Origin: Variovorax sp. CAN15
GTDB taxonomy: Bacteria > Pseudomonadota > Gammaproteobacteria > Burkholderiales > Burkholderiaceae_C
Direction of reading: 5' to 3'
DNA length: 53,630 nt
Assembly: GCF_030462475.1 (NCBI RefSeq)
Contig: NZ_JASMRZ010000001.1
Coordinates: forward strand, 221,574 to 275,203
Position numbers and translations under genes: made by a program. The notes beneath the pieces were generated by a model that had not been told where the DNA came from, made no database searches, and worked only from the letters and a program-made list of their open reading frames with translations. Below are positions 1-8,300 of this stretch, one piece after another. Every line of letters starts with the position of its first letter. Position 1 is the stretch's first letter.

Positions 1-714
1 TTCATCGAGCCGATCAACCGCGCCGCGGCGATGGGCATCCCGGTCGTCACCTTCGCGGCCGACTCGCCCAACTCCAAGCGCACCTCCTTCGTCACCTCCG
101 ACAACGACCGCGAAGGCAACCAGGCGGCCGACGCCATCGCCGCCTCGCTGGGCGGCAAGGGCGAATACGCGGTGCTGGAAAACCCCGGCCAGGACAACCA
201 CGACCGCCGCATCACCGCCTTCGTCAACCGCATGAAGGCCAAGCACCCCGGCATGAAGCTGGTGGGCCGCGCGGCCAGCAACCAGGACCCGAACAAGGCC
301 TACCAGGCGGTGCTGAGCCTCGCGCAGGCCAACCCGAACCTGGGCGCCCTCTTCATGCCCGAGGCCAACTCGGCCCTGGGCGCGGCGCAGGCCAAGGTGG
401 AGACCAAGAAGAACATCAAGGTGATGTGCTGCGACGTCAACGCCAAGATCCTCGACATGATCAAGTCGGGCGACGTGTTCGGCGCCATCAACCCCAACCA
501 GGGCATGCAGGGCTACATGGGCATGATGATGCTGTTCCTGGCCAAGAACCCCACGCTCATCGACCCGATGAACGACGCCAAGCGCAACGGCACCAACCCG
601 ATGGCCGTGCCCTTCCTGGACAACGGCCTGTCGGTGGTCAGCAAGGCCAACGCCGACGACTTCTACTGGGACAAGTACCTCGCCCGCCGCGGCACCAAGG
701 GAATCGGCGAGTGA
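1..714 (+). CDS. Sugar ABC transporter periplasmic binding protein (RbsB-like), 5' end outside window
   Basis: This is the C-terminal 237 residues of a periplasmic sugar-binding protein of the ribose/galactose class. The reading frame is open from the first base, so the start codon, signal peptide and N-terminal lobe lie upstream. Visible family features are the hinge-region phrase GIPVVTFAADSP, the segment SDNDREGNQAADAI at the start of the second lobe, and the late repeat of turns around DVNAKILDMIKSGDVFGAINPNQ. Its TGA overlaps the ATPase GTG by four bases (GTGA). That overlap and the downstream permease show a complete importer. The ligand cannot be read from the sequence; the neighbouring reductase and aldolase suggest a sugar or sugar acid. 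Confidence 0.88.
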   Translation, partial: FIEPINRAAAMGIPVVTFAADSPNSKRTSFVTSDNDREGNQAADAIAASLGGKGEYAVLENPGQDNHDRRITAFVNRMKAKHPGMKLVGRAASNQDPNKAYQAVLSLAQANPNLGALFMPEANSALGAAQAKVETKKNIKVMCCDVNAKILDMIKSGDVFGAINPNQGMQGYMGMMMLFLAKNPTLIDPMNDAKRNGTNPMAVPFLDNGLSVVSKANADDFYWDKYLARRGTKGIGE

Positions 715-2234
715 CCGCAGTGGGCGCATTGCTCGAACTGCGCGGCATCAGCAAGCGCTTCGGCGCTTCGCGCGCACTCTCGGGCGTGGACTTCTCGCTG
801 CGCCGCGGCGAGATCCACGCCCTTTGCGGCGAGAACGGCGCGGGCAAGTCCACGCTGATGAACATCATCGACGGCATCCACCAGCCGGACGAGGGCACGA
901 TCGCGCTCGACGGCCAGGTGGTGGCCATCGACGGCCCCGCGCACGCGATGCGCCTGGGCATCGGCCTGGTCCACCAGGAGATCGCCCTGTGCGGCGACGC
1001 CACGGTGGCCGAGAACATCTTCATGCCGGAGATCAACGCCGGCAGGAGCGCGTGGATGAACTACGCGAGCCTCAACGAACGCGCAGCCAAGGTGCTCCAG
1101 CGCCTGGGGCAGGACGTGGACCCCGCCGCGCTGGTGAAGGACCTGAGCATCTCCACGCAGCAGCTCATCGAGATCGCGAAGGCGCTCACGCTCGACTGCA
1201 AGGTGCTGATCCTCGACGAGCCCACCGCCGCGCTCACCGACAACGAATCGGCCGCGCTCTTCAGGGTGCTGCACGACCTCAAGGCGCAGGGCATCGGCAT
1301 CATCTACATCAGCCACCGCATGGCGGAGATCTTCGCGCACTGCGACAGCGTCACCGTGCTGCGCGACGGCCGCCACGTGCACACAGGCCCGCTGGCCGAA
1401 CTCGACGCCGACGGCCTGGTGCGCCGCATGGTCGGGCGCGACCTGGGCAACTACTACCCGCCCAAGCAGGAAGAGCCGGCATCGGGCGAGCACGTGCTCG
1501 AGGTGACGGACATTTCCGACGGCGAGCGCGTGCACGGCGTGTCGTTCAGGCTGAAGCGCGGCGAGATCCTCGGCATCGCGGGCCTCATGGGCGCCGGCCG
1601 CAGCGAACTCGCCGAGACCATCTGCGGCCTGCGCACGGCGCGCGGCGGCAGCGTGCGCCTGCGCGGCAGGCCGCTCACCATCCGCAAGTACAGCGACGCG
1701 CTGCGCGAAGGCATCGCCTACCTCAGCGAAGACCGCAAGGCGGCGGGCGTGTACCTCGACCTGCCGATCGCGCAGAACATCGCCTCGATGGCGCTCGCGC
1801 GCGTCAGCTCGCGCTTCGGCCTGCTGCAGCGCGCGGCCGAACACAAGCTGGCGGTGAGCCTCGGGGCGCGGCTCAAGCTCAAATCGGACGGCGTGGACAT
1901 CGACGTGGCCAGCCTCTCCGGCGGCAACCAGCAGAAGGTGGCCATCGCCAAGCTGCTGGCCACCAACCCGTCGGTGCTGCTGATGGACGAGCCCACGCGC
2001 GGCGTGGACGTGGGCGCCAAGTCGGAGATCCACCACATCCTGCGCGACCTGGCCGGCCAGGGCGTGGGCGTGATCGTGATCTCCTCGGAGCTGCCCGAGA
2101 TCATCGGCCTGTGCGACCGCGCGCTGGTGATTCGCGACGGCCGGCTCGCCGGCGAGGTGCAAGACAAGGACATGACGGAAGAGGCCCTGCTGCGGCTGGC
2201 CTCGGGACTTTGCGAAGAGGAAACGACAGCATGA
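711..2234 (+). CDS. Sugar ABC transporter ATP-binding protein (RbsA/MglA-like, two ATPase domains)
   Basis: This is a tandem ATPase of 507 residues, the usual length for ribose/galactose-type importers. The first domain has Walker A GENGAGKST (about 40-48), signature LSIST (145-149) and Walker B VLILDEPTAAL (from 165). The second domain has the degenerate P-loop GLMGAGRSE typical of this class, then LSGGNQQ (402-408) and LLMDEPTRGVD. The protein couples ATP hydrolysis to sugar import at the inner membrane. The GTG at 711 was chosen because it overlaps the upstream stop in the GTGA arrangement; a second in-frame GTG at 720 is possible. It is translationally coupled to both neighbours. Confidence 0.95.
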   Translation: MTAVGALLELRGISKRFGASRALSGVDFSLRRGEIHALCGENGAGKSTLMNIIDGIHQPDEGTIALDGQVVAIDGPAHAMRLGIGLVHQEIALCGDATVAENIFMPEINAGRSAWMNYASLNERAAKVLQRLGQDVDPAALVKDLSISTQQLIEIAKALTLDCKVLILDEPTAALTDNESAALFRVLHDLKAQGIGIIYISHRMAEIFAHCDSVTVLRDGRHVHTGPLAELDADGLVRRMVGRDLGNYYPPKQEEPASGEHVLEVTDISDGERVHGVSFRLKRGEILGIAGLMGAGRSELAETICGLRTARGGSVRLRGRPLTIRKYSDALREGIAYLSEDRKAAGVYLDLPIAQNIASMALARVSSRFGLLQRAAEHKLAVSLGARLKLKSDGVDIDVASLSGGNQQKVAIAKLLATNPSVLLMDEPTRGVDVGAKSEIHHILRDLAGQGVGVIVISSELPEIIGLCDRALVIRDGRLAGEVQDKDMTEEALLRLASGLCEEETTA

Positions 2235-2314
2235 ACTACCCAGCACAACTGGACGCGGGAGCCGCCGGCCTCGCGCCACGACAGACGACCGAGGGAGGAG
2301 GCAAAGGAGACCCC

Positions 2315-3271
2315 GTGAAACCCGCCAGCAGACTCGCCAGCATGCGCGAGCTGGGCCTGTTGATCATCATCGCCGCGCTGTGCGTGGGCATGAGCTTCGC
2401 GTCGCCCTACTTCCTCACATGGGACAACGTGCGCGCGATGCTGCTGTCGTTCTCCATCGAGGGCATCGTGGTGGTGGGCATGACCATCCTGCTGATCGTG
2501 GGCGGCATCGACCTGTCGGTGGGCTCGGTGGTGTGCTTCGCGATGGTGGTCACCGGCAAGCTCTTCCTCATGGGCTTCGACCCGTGGACGGCGGGGCTCA
2601 TCGCCATTGCCGCAAGCGCCGGCATCGGCGCGATGATCGGCGGCTGCGTCACGCGCATCGGCCTGAACCACTTCATCGCCTCGCTGGCCTTCATGGTGAT
2701 CGTGCGCGGCCTGTGCCTGGCGCTCACGCAGGGCACGCCGCAGTCGCTGTTCTCGCTGCCGGCCGAGTTCAAGTTCATCGGCCAGGGCACGCTCTTCGGC
2801 GTTCCGGCGGTGATCCTGATCTTCCTGGCCATCGTGGTGGTGAGCGACTTCGTGCTGCGCCGCTCCTCCCTCCTGCGCCGCGTGTTCTACACCGGCAGCA
2901 ACGAGAAGGCGGCGCTCTATTCCGGCATCCGCGTGGGCCACGTCAAGTTCTGGGTCACGGTGCTGTGCGCGGCCTCGGCGGGCCTTGCGGGCGTGATCTA
3001 CACCGCGCGCTTCGGTGCCGCCACGCCCACCTTCGGCGTGGGCATGGAGCTCAACGTGATCGCCGCCGCGGTGATCGGCGGCGCCAGCCTCAAGGGCGGC
3101 TCGGGCACGGTGCTCGGCGCGGTGCTGGGCCTGGCGCTGCTGTCGGTGGTGACCAGCTCGCTGATCCTGCTGGACGTGTCGCCTTACTGGCAGGACGTGA
3201 TCAAGGGCCTGATCCTGCTCGCGGCCGTGACCATCGACCACCTCATGAACACGAGAAAGACCAAGCGATGA
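2315..3271 (+). CDS. Sugar ABC transporter permease (RbsC-like)
   Basis: This is a polytopic inner-membrane permease of the ribose class. Hydrophobic segments start at LGLLIIIAALCVGMSFA, and the family phrases GGIDLSVGSV and VIGGASLKGGSGTVLGA are present. Two starts are plausible. The ATG at 2231 overlaps the ATPase stop (ATGA) and gives 346 residues with a polar, glycine-rich leader. The GTG at 2315 follows a strong purine-rich ribosome site (GGAGG...AGGAGA, about five bases away) and gives 318 residues, close to the usual 320. The latter was preferred on length and ribosome site. Its stop overlaps the next gene by four bases. Confidence 0.9.
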   Translation: MKPASRLASMRELGLLIIIAALCVGMSFASPYFLTWDNVRAMLLSFSIEGIVVVGMTILLIVGGIDLSVGSVVCFAMVVTGKLFLMGFDPWTAGLIAIAASAGIGAMIGGCVTRIGLNHFIASLAFMVIVRGLCLALTQGTPQSLFSLPAEFKFIGQGTLFGVPAVILIFLAIVVVSDFVLRRSSLLRRVFYTGSNEKAALYSGIRVGHVKFWVTVLCAASAGLAGVIYTARFGAATPTFGVGMELNVIAAAVIGGASLKGGSGTVLGAVLGLALLSVVTSSLILLDVSPYWQDVIKGLILLAAVTIDHLMNTRKTKR

Positions 3272-4281
3272 GCAACAGCAGCACCATCAACGCATCGAAC
3301 ATGAAGAAGACCGTTCTCGGCCCCTCGGGCATCGAGTGCTCGGCCATCGGCCTGGGCACGTGGGCCATGGGCGGATGGATGTGGGGCGGCGGCGACAACG
3401 CGGCCGCCGTGCTCGCGATCCAGGCCTCGCTGGACGCGGGCGTGAACCTGATCGACACCGCGCCCGCCTACGGCCTGGGCCGCTCCGAGAGCATCGTCGG
3501 TACCGCGCTCAAGGGCCGCCGCCACGAGGCGGTGATCGCCACCAAGTGCGGGCTGGTGTGGCACACCCAACAGGGAACGCACTTCTTCGAAGAAGACGGC
3601 CATCCGGTGTACCGCTACCTCGGGCGCGAGTCGATCATTCATGAAGCCGAAGAGAGCCTGAAGCGCCTGCAGACCGACTACATCGATCTCTACATCACGC
3701 ACTGGCAGGACGCCACCACGCCCGTGGCCGAAACCATGGACGCGCTGCTCGAGCTCAAGAAGCAGGGAAAGATCCGCGCCATCGGCGTGAGCAACGTGAG
3801 CCCCGAGACGCTGGCCGAGTACCTGCGGTACGGTCCTGTCGACGCGGCCCAGGAACGCTACAGCCTGATCGACCGCGAGATCGAGCAGACGCTGGTGCCG
3901 CTTTGCACCGAACACAACGTAGCGGTGCTGGGTTACTCCTCGCTCGCGCTGGGCCTGCTCGCCGGCCCCATCGACCCCGAACGCAAGTTCACCGGCGACG
4001 ACCAGCGCGCCGCCAACCCGCGCTTCAGCGCGCAGAACCGCGCGAAGCTCAAGGCCTTCTTCGAGGAGCTGGAGCCGCTGCGCAGGCAGCTCGAGTGCTC
4101 CTTCGGCCAGCTGATGATCGCCTGGACGCTGGCGCGCGGCAGCGTGTCGGTGGCGCTGTGCGGCGCACGCGCGAGCAAGCAGGCCATCGAGAACGCGGGC
4201 GCGGGTTCGGTGCGCCTGCACGACGAGGCGCTGCGGCTCATCGACGGCGCGGCAAGCAGGCACCTGGGCTCGCTCGGCTGA
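3268..4281 (+). CDS. Aldo/keto reductase
   Basis: This is an NADPH-dependent aldo/keto reductase of 337 residues with a full TIM barrel. The catalytic tetrad is complete: D63 and Y68 in DTAPAYG, K93 in ATKCG, and H145 in YITHWQD. The cofactor-side motif GKIRAIGVSN is also present. The start overlaps the permease stop (ATGA); an internal ATG at 3301 (MKKTVLG) is an alternative that would remove an 11-residue polar leader. Being translationally coupled to a sugar importer and followed by an aldolase, it probably oxidises or reduces the imported sugar or an intermediate. The exact substrate cannot be told from sequence. Confidence 0.93.
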   Translation: MSNSSTINASNMKKTVLGPSGIECSAIGLGTWAMGGWMWGGGDNAAAVLAIQASLDAGVNLIDTAPAYGLGRSESIVGTALKGRRHEAVIATKCGLVWHTQQGTHFFEEDGHPVYRYLGRESIIHEAEESLKRLQTDYIDLYITHWQDATTPVAETMDALLELKKQGKIRAIGVSNVSPETLAEYLRYGPVDAAQERYSLIDREIEQTLVPLCTEHNVAVLGYSSLALGLLAGPIDPERKFTGDDQRAANPRFSAQNRAKLKAFFEELEPLRRQLECSFGQLMIAWTLARGSVSVALCGARASKQAIENAGAGSVRLHDEALRLIDGAASRHLGSLG

Positions 4282-4329
4282 GCCCTCTTCTTTTTCCGTC
4301 ACACACCAACAAGCAAGGATTTCTTTCGT

Positions 4330-5181
4330 ATGTCGAAGGACAAGACCGCACGCCTGAACCGGCTGCTCAACAACGGGCGCTGCCTGGACATCGCGCTCGA
4401 CCACGGCGTGTGCAACGAGCCCAGCTTCCTCGAGGGGCTGGAAGACATGCCCTCGGTGATGGAACGCCTGCTGGCCGCCGGCCCTGACGCGATCCAGCTC
4501 AACTATGGCCAGTCCGACCTGCTGCAGGACCGCCCGGGCCGCGACAAGCCTGCCCTGGTGATGCGCATCGACATGGGCAACCCCTACAACGCCACGCGGC
4601 ACCGCGTGATGTGGGCCGTGCTGCAGAACGAGCACGACCCGGTGCTGCCGGCCGTGCAGCGCGACGCCGCCTGCGTGGTGGTCAACCTCTTCATGCTGCC
4701 CGACGAGCCCGACCTGTTCCGCCAGTGCGTGCAGAACATCGCCCGCGTGCGCGCCGACTGCGACCGCTACGGCATGCCGCTGATGATCGAGCCGCTGGTG
4801 ATGCAGGCGCCCTCCGCCGGCAGCCGCTACTCGGTGGACGGCGACGCCGAGAAGATCGTCACGCTGGTGCGCCTGGCGCGCGACATGGGCGCCGACATCA
4901 TCAAGGCGGACCCCACCACCGACCCCGCGGACTTCCACCGCGTGGTGCAGGCCGCGCGCTGCCCCGTGCTCGTGCGCGGCGGCGGCCGCGAAGACCTGCA
5001 GCAGGTGTTCGCGCGCTCGCGCGTGCTGATGGACGAAGGCGCCGTCGGCATGGTGTACGGACGCAACGTCTACCAGCACGGCAATCCGTCGGCGGTGGTG
5101 GACGCGCTGATGGCCATGATCCACCGCGGCGCCAGCGCCAAGGAGGCATGGGACATCTACGAATCGGGTGGCGCGAAATGA
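4330..5181 (+). CDS. Class I aldolase of the DeoC/LacD-FbaB type
   Basis: This is a 283-residue TIM-barrel aldolase resembling the DhnA/LsrF/FbaB group. Family landmarks are DHG at 24-26 near strand one and IIKADPTT at 190-197, whose K192 is in the position of the Schiff-base lysine. The phosphate-site-like phrase LVRGGGRED (about 214-222) and GMVYGRNVYQH near the C-terminus also fit. It lies 48 bp after the reductase on the same strand, so it probably completes the operon that imports and cleaves a sugar. The substrate could be a sugar phosphate or an LsrF-like ketose; no kinase accompanies it in this window. The ATG follows a modest AAGGA ribosome site. Confidence 0.88.
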   Translation: MSKDKTARLNRLLNNGRCLDIALDHGVCNEPSFLEGLEDMPSVMERLLAAGPDAIQLNYGQSDLLQDRPGRDKPALVMRIDMGNPYNATRHRVMWAVLQNEHDPVLPAVQRDAACVVVNLFMLPDEPDLFRQCVQNIARVRADCDRYGMPLMIEPLVMQAPSAGSRYSVDGDAEKIVTLVRLARDMGADIIKADPTTDPADFHRVVQAARCPVLVRGGGREDLQQVFARSRVLMDEGAVGMVYGRNVYQHGNPSAVVDALMAMIHRGASAKEAWDIYESGGAK

Positions 5182-5232
5182 CATGACGAAGACGCGCCCT
5201 CCTTAGGAGGAAGAAAGAAGGAAGAGAGCTCA

Positions 5233-5260
5233 CGGCGGGCGGCGGATGCGTCGCCCGCCG
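5233..5260 (+). terminator. GC-rich hairpin after the sugar operon
   Basis: A perfect 9-bp stem, CGGCGGGCG (5233-5241) with CGCCCGCCG (5252-5260), encloses a 10-base loop. It lies 51 bases after the aldolase stop. There is no following T-run, so intrinsic termination would be weak; it may instead protect the mRNA 3' end. Confidence 0.45.
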
Positions 5261-5399
5261 GGGTGCGTCCTGCGCGCGCGTTTTGCATCGCGCCTGCGCA
5301 GGCGGGCAAGGAAGAGACAAAGCGACAAGAGCAACACGGAGTTAGTTGGCCAAGAAGAAAACGGTTCCCCTGCGGACTTCAAACAACCTGGAGGCGACG

Positions 5400-8300
5400 A
5401 TGAAAATCCGGTATTACTTGATGGCGTTCCTGCTGCCGTTCGTCACGCTGCTAACGCACGCGGCAATCACCGGGGTCAGTCCGATGACGACCCTGAACAA
5501 CATGGCGACGGCAATGGCCGAAGCCGTGGCCGACCCGCTGCCGCTGCAGGGGCCGGGCCTGGGCAATCTCACCTACACATCGGCCGAGCTGTTCAAGCCC
5601 GTGTCGATGATCACCAGCGCGGCGCACCCGCTGGACCCGGCGCACAGCAGCGCCTACGAGTCGCGCGAGGTTCCCGCCACCTACCCGGGCCGCAAGGACT
5701 ACGGCATGAACGCGGGCATCATGGTCAACGGCTACTTCCTGACCTCCTTCGCGCCGGACAGCGGCCTGGGCCCGGGCGGCTTCCTTGTGTACGACATCTC
5801 GAACCCCCGCCAGATCAAGCTGGTGAAGAAGATCTACGAGCCCGAGGGCCGCACGCAGGAGTTCCGCGAGACGCACTCCTTCGGCACCGCGAAGATCGGA
5901 GGCAAGACCTACGTGACGCTGCCCAGCATCAACGGCATCGAGTTCTGGGATTTCACCGACGTCAACGACATCAAGCAGGTGAAGAAACTGGCGCTGCCCG
6001 GCGTCAACGGCGGCGACTACGAGAACGTGGCCTGGCAGCTGTGGTGGCAGGCGCCCTACGTGTACGTGGCCTCGGCGGGCCGCGGCATCTTCATCGTCGA
6101 CGCCTCTGACCCCGCCAACGCGGTGGTGGCGAACCGCGGCGCGAACAAGCCCAATCCGGTGCCCACGGGCGAACTCGGCGGCTTCCGCGTCGGGCCGATC
6201 TTCACCATCGGCAACCACATGGTGCTGAGCTCGATGGACAACACCGCGGGCTTCTCCAGCCTGGACATCTCCGATCCGCTGAACCCCAAGGTGCTGGACG
6301 CGGTGGGCTCCAACCCCAACTATTACGCCACCTGCTTCGACGGCAAGACCCTGCACGCCTCGGCGCGCGGCGGCGGCGCGAAGATGTACAGCTACGACCT
6401 GAGCGACCGCTCGCACTTCCTGGCCGAGGACAACCGCCTCGTCATCGACGAGCAGCTCTATTGCGCCACGCAGGACAACTACGTCATCCAGGGCGCGCAG
6501 ACGTACATCCACAAGGTCGACGTGAGCAATCCGCTGAACCACGTCGAGGTGGGCCGCGGCAGCATCCTGCGCGAGGACGACCCGAACTTCTCGCACTCCG
6601 ACAACGGCCAGGTCGCGGCCTTCGGCAACCTGATCTTCGTGGGCAACGACCACGGCTCGGGCAGCGGCTTCGTCGTGCACCAGGTCGACCCCGACACCAC
6701 CAAGCCCGAAGTGAGGCAGGTCTCGCCCGCCAGCAACGCGAAGCAGCAGGCGCTGACCTCGCGCATCGGCCTGGGCATGAGCGACAGCATCCTGCCCGAG
6801 AGCGTGAACTCCAACACCTTCATCGTGCGTCCGGTGGGCGGCAACACGCTGGCGGGCACCTACAGCGTGCAGCTAGGCATCATCAACTTCCACCCGGCGC
6901 AGCCGCTGCAGCCGGGCACCAGCTACGAGGTGTTCCTGCCGGCCAACGGCGTGAAGGACTATGCGGGCAACGCCATCGGCGCGGACTACAAGTCGGTGTT
7001 CCACACCGGCAACGCCGCCGAGATCGGCCTGATGCACTACTGGACGCTGGCAGGCAATCTCTCCGACCAGATCGGCAACAACAACGGCACGCCCGCCACG
7101 GGCGACGCCTTCGAGAGCATCGGCCTGAACTTCGCGAACCGCACGGCCGGCGTGACGCTCAAGAGCGACAGCGTGGCCACCGTGCTCGGCGGCAGCGCCA
7201 CGGTGAGCTTCTACATGAAGACCACGCAGGCCGGCGGCGCCAACTCCTGGACCGCGCCCGGCATCTTCGGGCGCGACCAGCCCTCAGGTGCCGACGATGT
7301 CTTCTGGGGCTGGCTCGACAACGGCGGGCGCATCAAGCTCTCGGTGGGCAACGACGCCGGCACCGCCTCCACCGCGGCGGTGAACGACGGCAACTGGCAC
7401 CACGTGGTGATGACGCGCGACGCCGCCTCCGGCGCGCAGGCCCTCTACGTGGACGGCGTGAAGACCTCCTCCACCGGCCCCACCGGCAACAAGGGCCTGT
7501 CGAACAAGTTCGCCGTACTCGGCCAGATCCAGGGCAACGCAGCGCTCTTCAAGGGCACGCTGGCGGAAGTGCGCGTCTATGGCCGTGTCCTCAGCGACAC
7601 CGACGTGAGCACGCTGCGCAGCCAGGCCATCATCGGCGATCCGGGCATCGGCGGCGGGCCGAAGCTGGTCAACGGCCAGCTGGTGTTCAACCCGGCCACG
7701 CTGGGCAGCAGCGGCGCGCAGTACCGCTGGAACTTCGGCGACGGCACGCAGACGGCCTACTCGAACCAGTCGAACTACACCTACACCTACACGCGCCCCG
7801 GCCACTTCACGGTGACGCTGACGGTGAAGGACGCCAACGGCCGCGAGACTTTCTACACCTACAACCTCACGGTGATCATGCCGGTGACGGCGAATGCGCC
7901 CACGCACACCACCAACATCGCGGGCGACGCCAACTCGGTGTACTCGGTCAACCCCGACAGCGGCACGGTCGCCGCCCTCGACTCGCAGAGCCTGGTCAAG
8001 CGCTGGGAAGTGCGCGTGGGCGACGAACCGAAGACGCTGGCCGTCGGCCCCGACGGGCGCATCTGGGTCGCGGTGCAGGGCGAGGACAAGCTGGTGGTGC
8101 TCAACGCCGCCGACGGCAGCCTCTCGGCCACCGTGCCGCTGGCCTACGGCAGCGGCCCCTACGGCGTGGCCTTCACGCCCGACGGCACCAAGGGCCTGCT
8201 GACGATGGAGAGCAAGTCGGTGCTGATGAGCTTCAACCCGAGCAACGGCACGACCACCGGCGCGGTCGCGCTCGACGGCGCGCTGCGCGGCATCGCGGTC

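Noticed and set aside
663..2279. Long open frame antisense to the sugar ABC ATPase
   Set aside because: It mirrors third-position GC bias, has His/Arg/Ala-rich low-complexity composition and lies fully opposite a motif-complete gene.
5346..5399. TTG start for the large multidomain protein
   Set aside because: It would place 18 polar residues before the signal peptide; the ATG at 5400 has a GGAGG ribosome site.
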